Assembly (NCBI GenBank): GCA_017626555.1
Contig: JAGAIM010000129.1
Location: forward strand, 1-64,000
Reading direction: 5' to 3'
Length of the DNA: 64,000 nucleotides
DNA from: Bacteroidales bacterium
GTDB taxonomy: Bacteria > Bacteroidota > Bacteroidia > Bacteroidales > UBA932
The notes beneath the pieces are model-generated. The model had not been told where the DNA came from, did not search any database, and saw only the letters and a list, made by a program, of their open reading frames with translations. The position numbers and the translations under genes were made by a program. Below are positions 1 through 7,696 of this stretch, one piece after another (within the stretch, counting starts at the first letter, position 1; every line of letters begins with the position of its first letter).

Positions 1-131
1 ATGTAGAGACAATCAGAAATATAATTGCGCGCTATAAACCAAATACGCAAGTTTATAGCCTCGGAAAACATAGTTTTGCTTTGAATCGACATAATGCAGA
101 ACGGTGTGAAGTGTTGATTTTAGGCCGATAA
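1..131 (+). CDS. C-terminal end of an unidentified protein (gene starts outside window)
   Basis: An open frame enters from the left edge (first complete codon at position 3) and runs 42 codons to a TAA at 129-131. The peptide is mixed in composition, with charged and aliphatic residues and a final stretch ending in VLILGR, which looks more like a genuine protein end than random translation. I do not recognise the family. The next feature downstream is the terminator of a tRNA gene on the other strand, so the two are convergent. No function is proposed. Confidence 0.45.
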   Translation, partial: VETIRNIIARYKPNTQVYSLGKHSFALNRHNAERCEVLILGR

Positions 132-206
132 ACTAAAAAAAATGTCCCTAAAGACACTAAAATTCAATATTTTCTTCATGTGGGGAAAAGGTGGGGAAAG
201 AAAACA

Positions 207-243
207 GAAAAACCCTCGTAGAAAGCACTCTACGAGGGTTTTG
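207..243 (-). terminator. Rho-independent terminator of the tRNA-Leu gene
   Basis: A perfect 12-bp stem (211-222 with 229-240) encloses a 6-nt loop. On the minus strand it is followed by a T-rich stretch. It starts a few bases past the 3' end of the tRNA, as expected for a terminator. Confidence 0.8.
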
Positions 244-245
244 TG

Positions 246-327
246 TACCCGGAGCCGGGATCGAACCGGCACGGATTGCTCCACTGGTGTTTGAGACCAG
301 CGCGTCTACCGATTCCGCCATCCGGGC
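246..327 (-). tRNA. tRNA-Leu (anticodon CAA)
   Basis: On the minus strand the 82-nt segment folds as a tRNA with a long variable arm. It has a 7-bp acceptor stem (GCCCGGA with TCCGGGT), a D arm, an anticodon stem CTGGT/ACCAG with loop CTCAAAC giving anticodon CAA, and a T arm containing GGTTCGATCC. The class II variable arm and the CAA anticodon indicate leucine (UUG codons). The 3' CCA is not encoded. A promoter lies upstream (400-430) and a terminator directly downstream. Confidence 0.95.
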
Positions 328-399
328 TGGTGTGCTTTTCGGTAGCCTGTTGCCAGGGCTGAAAGAGGCACGGGAAGGATGTTCCTTCTGTTAGGAATG

Positions 400-430
400 C
401 AAAGGTATCGGTTTTTTCGGAAAATGCAAA
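400..430 (-). promoter_or_regulatory. Bacteroidota-type promoter of tRNA-Leu
   Basis: On the minus strand there is a -33 TTTG (427-430), 19 bp of spacer, and a -7 TACCTTTG (400-407). This matches the known Bacteroides consensus TTTG / TAnnTTTG, about 70 bp upstream of the mature tRNA. Confidence 0.8.
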
Positions 431-455
431 ATTAATATGGGTATTGCGGTCTTTT

Positions 456-494
456 AACACCTTGGTCGGAAAACTTCGTAAAAACGTCCGAGGT
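456..494. repeat. 39-bp repeat, copy 1
   Basis: This segment recurs at 529-567 with one substitution, at a 73-bp period. Each copy is an imperfect inverted repeat: it begins ACCTTGG near the left end and finishes CCGAGGT, which can pair if one G-T wobble is allowed. The function is unknown. It lies between the divergent tRNA-Leu and aroB promoters. Confidence 0.85.
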
Positions 495-528
495 ATTCTG
501 TTTTATTAATGAAAATGCGGTTCTGCAT

Positions 529-567
529 AACACCTTGGTCGGAAAACTTCGTAAAAACCTCCGAGGT
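529..567. repeat. 39-bp repeat, copy 2
   Basis: This is the second copy of the 456-494 repeat, differing by one base (C for G in the right arm), which improves the inverted-repeat pairing. Together the copies occupy much of the 340-bp gene-free stretch 328-667, which otherwise holds only the tRNA and aroB promoter signals. Confidence 0.85.
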
Positions 568-629
568 GTCTCCGGAAACGGTCAAGATCAACGCGCCCAC
601 CCCAAGGATACATATATGAAGAATTATGT

Positions 630-637
630 TATCTTTG
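630..637 (+). promoter_or_regulatory. Probable -7 element of the aroB promoter
   Basis: TATCTTTG matches TAnnTTTG and lies 30 bp before the aroB ATG. A clear TTTG at -33 is not present, so the assignment rests on the -7 box and its position. Confidence 0.5.
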
Positions 638-667
638 TAGGATGTAACCATTAGCACGTGCACCCCT

Positions 668-1849
668 ATGGAGCAGATCAATATATATTCCGGAAAGAAG
701 GCTATAAGCCGTATCGTAGTGGCTGAGGGACTTCAGGGACTGGATGCCTGTCTGAAGCCGTACAGGCACATATATGCTGTCATAGACCGGAACGTGGCTG
801 AGAAATGTCCGGCAGTTTCCCGGGTGATGAAGATGCTTGAAGACCGCCAGGCGAGGATCAGGCTTGTGGAGGCCTCTGAGGAAAGCAAGACCCTCGAAAC
901 GGTTATGGATATATGTTCCTGGCTTCTGGAGAACAATGCCGACAGGGATGCTCTTGTGCTGGCTGTCGGGGGCGGTATAGTCACTGATATGGCCGGCTTT
1001 GCTTCCTGCATCTATAAGCGAGGGGTGCGGTTTGCCTATATGCCTACAACCCTGTTGTCTCAGGTGGATGCTTCGATCGGAGGAAAGACCGGGGTGAATT
1101 TCCACAAGTACAAGAATATTTTGGGAGTCATCCGTCAGCCGGAATTCACATATCTCTGTCCGCAGGTGCTTGAGAGTCTGCCTTTGAGGGATTTTCATTC
1201 CGGTGTGGCCGAGATGCTCAAGACATTCGTTATCGAGGATGGGGGAAATTATCAGAAGGCGGCGGATCTGTTTTTTGACATTTCGAGTGAGTTCACACTT
1301 GAGGCACATATAAACGGAAAGGATGAGGGGCAGGTGTGGAAGGCATTGATGGCAAAGCATAAGAGGACTCTGGCTGAACTGATAGCAGCCGCAGCCCGGG
1401 TCAAGGCCGGGGTGGTGTCCCGTGACCAGTTTGAAAGGGGGGAGCGCAGGAAACTCAATCTGGGACATACCTTCGCTCACGCTATCGAGACTCTCGCGCA
1501 GCAGGATGGTGGCGAGCGTTTCAATGGCCACGACGGCATACAGGATGTCAAGGGTGTCACTCACGGGGAGGCCGTGGCGATGGGAATGGTGCTGGCGGCG
1601 CGTCTTGCAGACAGATATTATCGTAGCGACCGCAGCGAAACGACCGAACTGGAGGCGAAGATCAGTGCCGATTTCTGGGATGCGGATGTGCCTTGTTATT
1701 GCCCATATACCCCGGAAGAGATGGCCGGAATTATGAAAAAAGACAAGAAGGCTGAGGGCGGAAAGGTGCATTTTGTGCTTCCGAAGGCCATTGGAGATGT
1801 GGAAACAGTCGATCTGACCGTTGAGGAGGTCGTTGCATTATTGAAATGA
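668..1849 (+). CDS. aroB: 3-dehydroquinate synthase
   Basis: AroB converts DAHP to 3-dehydroquinate, the second step of the shikimate pathway, in the cytoplasm using NAD+ and a divalent metal. The 393-residue product carries the NAD-binding run GGGIVTDMAGF, the substrate-site stretch PTTLLSQVDASIGGKTG, and the metal-ligand regions LNLGHTFAHAIE and THGEAVAMGM. It is somewhat longer than typical AroB (about 350-360 residues), with an extra segment in the second half around residues 200-230. The ATG at 668 follows a plausible -7 box by 30 bp. The next gene starts 4 bp after its stop, so aroB and the aroD-aroA fusion are almost certainly co-transcribed. Confidence 0.95.
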   Translation: MEQINIYSGKKAISRIVVAEGLQGLDACLKPYRHIYAVIDRNVAEKCPAVSRVMKMLEDRQARIRLVEASEESKTLETVMDICSWLLENNADRDALVLAVGGGIVTDMAGFASCIYKRGVRFAYMPTTLLSQVDASIGGKTGVNFHKYKNILGVIRQPEFTYLCPQVLESLPLRDFHSGVAEMLKTFVIEDGGNYQKAADLFFDISSEFTLEAHINGKDEGQVWKALMAKHKRTLAELIAAAARVKAGVVSRDQFERGERRKLNLGHTFAHAIETLAQQDGGERFNGHDGIQDVKGVTHGEAVAMGMVLAARLADRYYRSDRSETTELEAKISADFWDADVPCYCPYTPEEMAGIMKKDKKAEGGKVHFVLPKAIGDVETVDLTVEEVVALLK

Positions 1850-1853
1850 GAAT

Positions 1854-4064
1854 ATGATTTGTACAACAATACAGAACAGAGATCTGGAGCAGATATATGA
1901 GGCTCTGGAACAGTGTGAGATGGCGGAGATCCGTCTGGACCGTTGTGCCCTCACGGCCAGGGAGACAGATGAATTGTTTACATCAGATATCCCTCTTGTG
2001 GCTACCTGCCGCATCAGCGAGACAGCGCAGAATGAGCCCTCTCTCCAGAGCCAGGAAATGACAGCCCAAAGCCGCGAGATAAAGGCGATGCAGATCGCTG
2101 AAAGGCGACTGATCAGAGCCATCGAGGCCGGAGCCCGGTATGTGGATGTGGAGATAGAGGCTCAGAAGCAGATGTCCAAGAGGGTGCGTCAGGCGGCACA
2201 CGAATACGGCACTGTGTTCATACGTTCATATCACGATTTCGAGGGTACGGATTCGCTTGAGGCACTCAAGGCCGTTGTAGAGAAGTGCGTATATCACGGT
2301 GCGGATATGGTCAAGATCGTGACGCTTGCTCATTCGGAGGCCGATGTGGAGAAGGTGATGGCATTATATCAGTGGTGCCGCGCGGAGGCGGAGAACGGCA
2401 ATGAAAGGATAGGAGCATTGGCTGATGGAGGTCTCATCGCGTTCTGTATGGGTGAGGCTGGAAGGCAGTCCCGTCTGGATTGTCTGAAATATGGTGCTCC
2501 ATATACATACGCAGCGCTCAATGCCGAGGAAGCGGCGGCTCCGGGACAATGGCCGACAGCGGAAATGCGAGGGGCTGTATATGGGGATTTCCGCTTTATC
2601 GGGACCGGGTGCAGAAATGCAGTTTATAGCGAAAACTGCCCGCGGTGTACAATGCCGGTGTCCAAGAGTTTCGCCCAGCGTGCCATCATTGCTGCGGCTC
2701 TTGCGGACGGGGTATCTCATCTGAAGGGATATACATCCTGTGGCGATAATGAGGCTGCCCTGCAGGTGGCGAGAAATCTCGGTGCGGAAGTGCAGCAGGA
2801 TGGAAACGTATTGACTATCAAGGGTATTGCTGCTCAGTCTGAAAGCCTTGTGGAATTGCTTGGCGCGGATGGAAAGCCTTCTGTGGATGAGAACGGCAAT
2901 CCTGTACTGCACGTCGGAGAGTCTGGCCTGCTGACCCGTATGATGATTCCGCTTATGGCTCAGATATGTCCCAAGCCGGCTACGTTCACTGGTGAAAAGA
3001 CGCTGCTGGGGCGTCCTCTGACCGGGGCACGGGAGATTGTCGAGGCTTTCGGAGCCAAGATCGGCAACAAGGACGTTCAGGATGATGACGGTAGTCCTGT
3101 AAAGGTGCCGTTGACGGTGAGCGGACCGTTGAAGCCAGGACGGGCAGAGATTTCCGGCAGGCACGGTTCCCAACTCATTTCCGGACTTCTGATGGCTCTG
3201 CCTTTTGCAGATCGTAATTCCTCGCTCATTGTGAAGGATCCCAAGAGCATACCATATATGTTCATAACCCTTGAAGTGCTCAAGAAATTCGGTATCAGGA
3301 TCGGTAATGATATGCTCGGAGGTCCTGATTTCCTTGCTTCCGACGGAGACTGGTCACTTTGCACAGAGATGGTGTTCAAGGTGAAGGGAGGCCAGAAATA
3401 TAAGGCTGCGGATATAGACCTCGAAGGCGACTGGAGTGCTGCAGCAAATTTCCTGGTGGCCGGTGCAATCTTCGGAAAGGCTGTCCTTCAGGGGCTTGAC
3501 ACCACATCCCTTCAGGCCGACCTCTCGATTATGGATATATTGATGGATGCCGGAGCAAGTCTTTCACAACTTGACGGGGACAGGGGGGATATCACCGTGC
3601 AGCGTGCTCCTCTCAAGGCATTCAGTGTGGATGCATCCAATTGTCCGGATCTCTTCCCGATCATTTCTGTGCTTGCGGCATTCTGTCAGGGCACGAGCCG
3701 TCTGGGTGGGGTCAGCCGTCTGGCCAATAAGGAAAGCGACAGGGCCAAGGCCATTCTGGAGATGCTTGGCCAGATGGGAGTGAAGGCATCGGTCGAGGGT
3801 GATGAAATGGTTATCGAAGGACATAGCCTTGCACAGCGCCTGCTCGGTGGTGCTTCGGGCGATCGGCAGTCAGTCGCAGAGCCTCTCCCAGGTCTGCTCA
3901 AAGGCGGCCGATACACATCCCATCACGACCACCGTATGGTTATGGCCCTGAAGGTGGCTGCCCTTGGCGCGGACAGCGCTATAGAGATTGACGATGAGGA
4001 ATGTGTGGCAAAGTCTTTTCCACAGTTCCACGACACCTTCCGGCTACTGATGGGAGAATGCTAA
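1854..4064 (+). CDS. aroDA: Fused type I 3-dehydroquinate dehydratase / EPSP synthase
   Basis: One 736-residue protein joins two shikimate enzymes. Residues 1 to about 225 are a type I dehydroquinase: the Schiff-base lysine is in DMVKIV (K154) and the catalytic histidine in SYHDFEGT (H127). From about residue 250 to the end is 5-enolpyruvylshikimate-3-phosphate synthase, with MPVSKSFAQRA (K271) at the phosphate/PEP site, a GESGLLTRM stretch near 353-361 where classic enzymes have GNAGT or GNSGT, and the C-terminal HHDHRM signature. The two reactions are not consecutive: AroE and AroK act between them and are not in the window. Dehydroquinase is better known fused to shikimate dehydrogenase in this phylum. 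No internal start or frame break separates the halves. Confidence 0.93.
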   Translation: MICTTIQNRDLEQIYEALEQCEMAEIRLDRCALTARETDELFTSDIPLVATCRISETAQNEPSLQSQEMTAQSREIKAMQIAERRLIRAIEAGARYVDVEIEAQKQMSKRVRQAAHEYGTVFIRSYHDFEGTDSLEALKAVVEKCVYHGADMVKIVTLAHSEADVEKVMALYQWCRAEAENGNERIGALADGGLIAFCMGEAGRQSRLDCLKYGAPYTYAALNAEEAAAPGQWPTAEMRGAVYGDFRFIGTGCRNAVYSENCPRCTMPVSKSFAQRAIIAAALADGVSHLKGYTSCGDNEAALQVARNLGAEVQQDGNVLTIKGIAAQSESLVELLGADGKPSVDENGNPVLHVGESGLLTRMMIPLMAQICPKPATFTGEKTLLGRPLTGAREIVEAFGAKIGNKDVQDDDGSPVKVPLTVSGPLKPGRAEISGRHGSQLISGLLMALPFADRNSSLIVKDPKSIPYMFITLEVLKKFGIRIGNDMLGGPDFLASDGDWSLCTEMVFKVKGGQKYKAADIDLEGDWSAAANFLVAGAIFGKAVLQGLDTTSLQADLSIMDILMDAGASLSQLDGDRGDITVQRAPLKAFSVDASNCPDLFPIISVLAAFCQGTSRLGGVSRLANKESDRAKAILEMLGQMGVKASVEGDEMVIEGHSLAQRLLGGASGDRQSVAEPLPGLLKGGRYTSHHDHRMVMALKVAALGADSAIEIDDEECVAKSFPQFHDTFRLLMGEC

Positions 4065-4234
4065 CCTGCTGGTTTTTAGCCTCTTGCTTCTGCTGCGTGC
4101 TCCCTCCAGTGCGGCACGTGGAATGAGGAAGCGGTTGATAATCAGTGTTTTATCCTCCTTCGGCAGACGGCCGATGAAAACGAAAGTCGTGACATATATG
4201 TACAACAAACAATAAAGAAATAAATCTCGAAAAT

Positions 4235-5281
4235 ATGAACACGATAGGCAGAAAATTCAGAGTAAGCATCTTTGGAGAATCCCACGGGGAACTCATCGGA
4301 GTCGTTCTGGACGGCGTTCCGGCTGGTCTGGAACTCTGCGAGCAGGATTTCGAACAGGATATCCTTCGCAGAAAGAGCGGGGCAAAGGGTACGACTCCGC
4401 GCATAGAATCTGACCGGCCTACAATCGTAAGCGGCATCTTCGAGGGGCATACCACGGGCGCACCATTGACGGTTATTTTCCGTAATGGCAATACGCACTC
4501 CTCTGATTATGACCTTTTTGCCGCAATGCCTCGTCCCGGTCACGCAGATCTCACGGCGGCTCTGAAGTGGGATGACTGCCAGGATCCGCGCGGTGGAGGA
4601 CATTTTTCCGGAAGGCTCACTCTGCCTGTAGTGGCTGCCGGAGTGGTTGCAAAGAAGATACTCGCTGATGCTACAATGCTGGATGAGACACCTTTCACTG
4701 CCGTGAACGCCCGGATCGTGGAGTTGGGAGGAATCCCGGCAGAATCACTCGAGATGACGAAATTCGAGACGGCAGATCCAGAGATGCCGGCCGGATGGCA
4801 GGAAGCCATTGACCAGGCCATCAAGGAAGGTGACAGCCTCGGGGCTATAATCGAGTGCACAGTCCCCGATATCGATCCCGGCTACGGAGAACCTTTCTGG
4901 GACAGTGTCGAGGCGATGGTCGCTCACGCCATATTCTCGGTTCCGGGAGTCCGTGGCATTGAATTCGGTGACGGATTCCGGTCTGCGCGTATGAAGGGCT
5001 CAGAGCACAATGACCCTATCGGACCGGACGGCAGGCCTATGAAAAACGGTGCCGGCGGAGTCAATGGAGGTATCACCAACGGCGCTCCGATCAACTTCAA
5101 GGTGGCCTTCAAGCCCACTTCCAGCATCCGCAAGGCACAGCAGACCTTCAATTTCCAGACCGGCGAAATGGATACCCTCGAGGTTCCCGGCCGTCACGAT
5201 GTCTGCTTCGCCCTCCGTGCTCCGGTTGTAGTCGAGGCAATGACGGCTATCGCTCTCGCAGACCTCGTACTACTGAAATGA
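4235..5281 (+). CDS. aroC: Chorismate synthase
   Basis: AroC removes phosphate from EPSP to give chorismate, the last shared step to aromatic amino acids, folates and quinones, and needs reduced FMN. The 348-residue protein starts with the family signature FGESHG and continues with RRKSGAKGTTPR, MPRPGHADL and DPRGGGHFSGR, which line the FMN and substrate site; GRHDVCFALRAP lies near the end. Length is normal. A 170-bp gap separates it from the aroD-aroA fusion. That gap holds no gene that I can support, so aroC may have its own promoter, though it clearly belongs to the same functional cluster. Confidence 0.96.
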   Translation: MNTIGRKFRVSIFGESHGELIGVVLDGVPAGLELCEQDFEQDILRRKSGAKGTTPRIESDRPTIVSGIFEGHTTGAPLTVIFRNGNTHSSDYDLFAAMPRPGHADLTAALKWDDCQDPRGGGHFSGRLTLPVVAAGVVAKKILADATMLDETPFTAVNARIVELGGIPAESLEMTKFETADPEMPAGWQEAIDQAIKEGDSLGAIIECTVPDIDPGYGEPFWDSVEAMVAHAIFSVPGVRGIEFGDGFRSARMKGSEHNDPIGPDGRPMKNGAGGVNGGITNGAPINFKVAFKPTSSIRKAQQTFNFQTGEMDTLEVPGRHDVCFALRAPVVVEAMTAIALADLVLLK

Positions 5282-5305
5282 CCTGCAGCACTTTTGCTGG
5301 AAAAA

Positions 5306-5392
5306 CGCACCAGGTACCCATAAAATACATCGTACCAAGAGCATTTTACCCATAAAAATGCACCAGATGCCCCCTGAAATGCTCTTGGTCTA
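5306..5392. repeat. Inverted and direct repeats between aroC and the esterase
   Basis: A perfect 13-bp inverted repeat (5334-5346 with 5377-5389) has a 30-nt spacer. Overlapping it are two copies each of TACCCATAAAA and GCACCAG. No T-run follows on the plus strand, so a simple terminator is not indicated. A weaker CAGCA-CTTT-TGCTG hairpin lies just past the aroC stop. Confidence 0.6.
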
Positions 5393-5405
5393 ACCCCATA
5401 AGACT

Positions 5406-6251
5406 ATGAAGACAAAAATTCTCACAGCGGCGTTCATCATCATCGCAGCAGTATCTGCAGCCGCACAGCCCCACCCTCAGGACGAAGGCTACAACTTCAT
5501 CCGGAACATATCCTATACATCAGCCGACGAGACCGATGCATATAGAAAGGAACGCTGTGTTCTTGACATCTATTACCCTGAAACGGACAAGGGCTTCGCT
5601 ACCCTCGTATGGTTCCACGGAGGCGGCCTCGAGGGCGGCAACAAGGAACTTCTGGAAGGATTCCGTCGCCAGGGATTCGCGGTAGTGAGCGTGAATTACC
5701 GTCTCTTCCCTAAATGCAAGTGCCCTGATTATATCGATGATGCTGCAATGGCCGTAGCCTGGGTATTCGACAATATCGCGAAATATGGTGGAAACAACGA
5801 GCAGATCTATGTCTCAGGCCATTCTGCCGGCGGTTATCTCACCCTGATGGTGGCTCTTGCAAAGGAATATATGGCAAAGTATGGTGCTGATGCCGACAAG
5901 ATAGCGAAGGCATATCCGGTGAGCGGCCAGACTGTGACCCACTATACGATCAGAAAAGAAAGAGGGCTTCCTGACGGCATCCCTGTTATAGATGAATATG
6001 CTCCTATGACCTACGCATCCAGGGGAGGTGCTCCTATGATTCTTATTTCAGGTGACCGTGAACTGGAAATGCTTGCACGTTATGAGGAAAATGCTCATCT
6101 TCAGGCACTTCTGAAGAATTTCGGCCACGATTCCGTATTATACGAAATGCAGGGCTTCAACCACGTGAGCGTGCTTGCTCCGGCCGTTGCCCTGATTACT
6201 TCAGATATAAAGAAACTGTGGAAGCAGTATTCTACTTCTTCTGCCCGATGA
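5406..6251 (+). CDS. Secreted alpha/beta hydrolase (carboxylesterase-like)
   Basis: The 281-residue product begins with a Sec signal peptide (about residues 1-20, cut after SAAAQ). It contains the alpha/beta-hydrolase landmarks of the esterase/lipase group: oxyanion-hole HGGGLEGG after LVWF, nucleophile elbow SGHSAGG with the catalytic serine, and a late GFNHVS histidine. An aspartate follows in the ISGDRELE segment. It probably hydrolyses esters in the periplasm, such as acetyl or feruloyl groups on glycans, but the substrate cannot be read from sequence. Its last 20 bp overlap tail-to-tail with the DUF4252 gene on the other strand. Confidence 0.8.
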   Translation: MKTKILTAAFIIIAAVSAAAQPHPQDEGYNFIRNISYTSADETDAYRKERCVLDIYYPETDKGFATLVWFHGGGLEGGNKELLEGFRRQGFAVVSVNYRLFPKCKCPDYIDDAAMAVAWVFDNIAKYGGNNEQIYVSGHSAGGYLTLMVALAKEYMAKYGADADKIAKAYPVSGQTVTHYTIRKERGLPDGIPVIDEYAPMTYASRGGAPMILISGDRELEMLARYEENAHLQALLKNFGHDSVLYEMQGFNHVSVLAPAVALITSDIKKLWKQYSTSSAR

Positions 6252-6702
6252 CGGCGAGCCTGGAGATGTCCTTGACATCGAATTCACCGACTATCTCCAT
6301 TACTGCCGAGCCCTGAGGACTACTGATGATCATCACGAAAGAAACGTTCTTTGAACTTCCGAGATTCTCCGTTATGTAGAACTCGGATAGGCTTCCGTTT
6401 TCGTTGATCTGGGAGATGATTTCATATTGCTGGCTCTGGTTCACACTGCGTCTGGCAGAATAGATGATCCCGTTGAGCGGCTCTTCGTGGCTGATGATCC
6501 GGATGGTGCTTATCCTGTTCAGAAGGGCTCTGACATCGGAACTAGCATCCTCCTTCATCATATCGAGCATACGTTTGCCGTAAATGATGGTCTGGAATCC
6601 CTGCTGGCCGCTGTATCCTGCAAAGAAATCATCCATATCGCTTTGCGCAGACACAGCCAAAGGGACCAAGGTCAATATGATTAGAATAAATAAGCGTTTC
6701 AT
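6232..6702 (-). CDS. DUF4252-family exported protein
   Basis: This is a 156-residue protein with a clear Sec signal peptide (first about 20 residues, ending VSAQ). The mature part starts MDDFFAGYSGQQGF, typical of the DUF4252 family seen beside ECF sigma factors in Bacteroidota. Function is unknown. It is the distal member of the sigma factor operon (sigma 8142-8627, likely anti-sigma, outer-membrane barrel), from which it is now separated by a 206-bp MITE-like element. Its 3' end overlaps the convergent esterase gene by 20 bp. Confidence 0.75.
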   Translation of the reverse strand: MKRLFILIILTLVPLAVSAQSDMDDFFAGYSGQQGFQTIIYGKRMLDMMKEDASSDVRALLNRISTIRIISHEEPLNGIIYSARRSVNQSQQYEIISQINENGSLSEFYITENLGSSKNVSFVMIISSPQGSAVMEIVGEFDVKDISRLAVIGQKK

Positions 6703-6711
6703 ACCAGTGAG

Positions 6712-6917
6712 TTTTAGAAACTGTTTGAATTTTTATCATCAAAAATGTTATGATGTATTTTTGAGACTGTTTATTTCTGTATTATGAGGAGGATAGTGGT
6801 GCTATCTGACGAAGAAAACAGAAGAAACAGGCCAAAAAGACGCATAACAGATTGATGAGAGAACCACAGTTTCGACAATTAATGTTTTTCGTAGAAAAAT
6901 TTAAACAGTTTCTAAAA
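6712..6917. mobile_element. 206-bp MITE-like element with 23-bp terminal inverted repeats
   Basis: The ends (6712-6734 and 6895-6917) are inverted repeats matching at 22 of 23 positions, beginning TTTTAGAAACTG. The interior has no convincing gene, is rich in A/T, and contains a small GATAGtggtgCTATC hairpin. This is the structure of a miniature inverted-repeat element or an internally deleted insertion sequence. The right end supplies the last codon and stop of the outer-membrane barrel gene. A target-site duplication cannot be defined with confidence. Confidence 0.65.
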
Positions 6918-7685
6918 TCCCCAGCGTATGCCGATGGAGGTGACATTTCCGTCATTGCCGACCCCTTTTCTGAAAAGAGGAGTGAGGCAATAATCCACAT
7001 ATATACCGAAACCTTCGATGGTTGCGGATGCTCCGACCCTGTACCTGATGTTGTTGAATCCGCTGATGTCGTACATTGTCTTCTTAGGATTCTTGTACAT
7101 TGCGACGGATTTCGACAGCAGGTCGGCATTGAAGTCGAACATAAACATCAGGCGGCTGATCTTGAAGCCCAGTCCTGCGCAAAGTCCGAAATAACCTGCA
7201 CTTATTCTGGATTTCTTCACATTTCCTTCTATGCCCTGAGGCAGAAGATTTCCATTTTCATCATTGATGAGAGTCATCGGGCTTTTGAATCTGTAATTTT
7301 CGACGTATGAGTTCATCGCGACCCTGAGAAAGACAGTCTGTTTGCGGTCAAGTGACACCTGGATGCTGAAAGGTTCCAGACCGAGACGCATTCCGTGAGT
7401 ATTGTCTGTCATAAAATTCTGTTCACCGGCCCAGTTCCCGTAGTTGGGCTTGTAGGTCAACACGTTGTATCCGAAGGTGATGCCTAAGAAATTTGTAGTG
7501 ACTCTCTTCACTTTCGGTTTCGATGTCTTCTGCTCGCTTCCGTTCTCGCCGAGGGTGATGTTGAATCCGGCTACGCTGATGCCGAGTTTGTCTCCCTGGG
7601 TGTCGAATACTACGAGTGAATCAGTCTGTGCGTGTGCGGCCGATGCGATTGCGATCAAGGCCAAAAGGGTTATGATACGTTTCAT
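6912..7685 (-). CDS. Outer-membrane beta-barrel protein of the sigma factor operon
   Basis: The 257-residue product has a Sec signal peptide (MKRIITLLALIAIASAAHAQ) followed by alternating polar/hydrophobic strands and a C-terminal RWGF. A terminal phenylalanine is the usual mark of proteins inserted by the BAM machinery. I take it to be a small beta-barrel of the porin-like type, with no recognised ligand. It starts 11 bp after the stop of the likely anti-sigma gene. Its last two codons (TTT TAG) lie inside the terminal repeat of the 206-bp element, so the original end may have been altered. Confidence 0.7.
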   Translation of the reverse strand: MKRIITLLALIAIASAAHAQTDSLVVFDTQGDKLGISVAGFNITLGENGSEQKTSKPKVKRVTTNFLGITFGYNVLTYKPNYGNWAGEQNFMTDNTHGMRLGLEPFSIQVSLDRKQTVFLRVAMNSYVENYRFKSPMTLINDENGNLLPQGIEGNVKKSRISAGYFGLCAGLGFKISRLMFMFDFNADLLSKSVAMYKNPKKTMYDISGFNNIRYRVGASATIEGFGIYVDYCLTPLFRKGVGNDGNVTSIGIRWGF

Positions 7686-7696
7686 TGTCTATTTGT

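Noticed and set aside
1..245. Integrative element joined at tRNA-Leu
   Set aside because: tRNA genes are common integration sites, but no integrase and no repeated tRNA end are seen in the window.
456..567. Possible CRISPR array
   Set aside because: Only two copies of the repeat, each internally hairpin-prone, with a single 34-bp interval and no cas genes in view.
629..1771. 380-codon open frame antisense to aroB
   Set aside because: It is fully covered by aroB, which has clear family motifs; the antisense translation shows no recognisable domain and is compositionally odd.
2364..3173. 269-codon open frame antisense to the aroD-aroA fusion
   Set aside because: It is a shadow of a well-supported gene, with no signal, motif or promoter of its own.
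4065..4234. Small gene or riboswitch between the aroD-aroA fusion and aroC
   Set aside because: No open frame with a start and family-like sequence and no convincing conserved aptamer pattern could be supported.
6782..7129. 115-codon minus-strand frame crossing the MITE-like element
   Set aside because: It spans the end of the barrel gene in another frame and the element interior; no transposase motif is visible, so it is not called as a gene.
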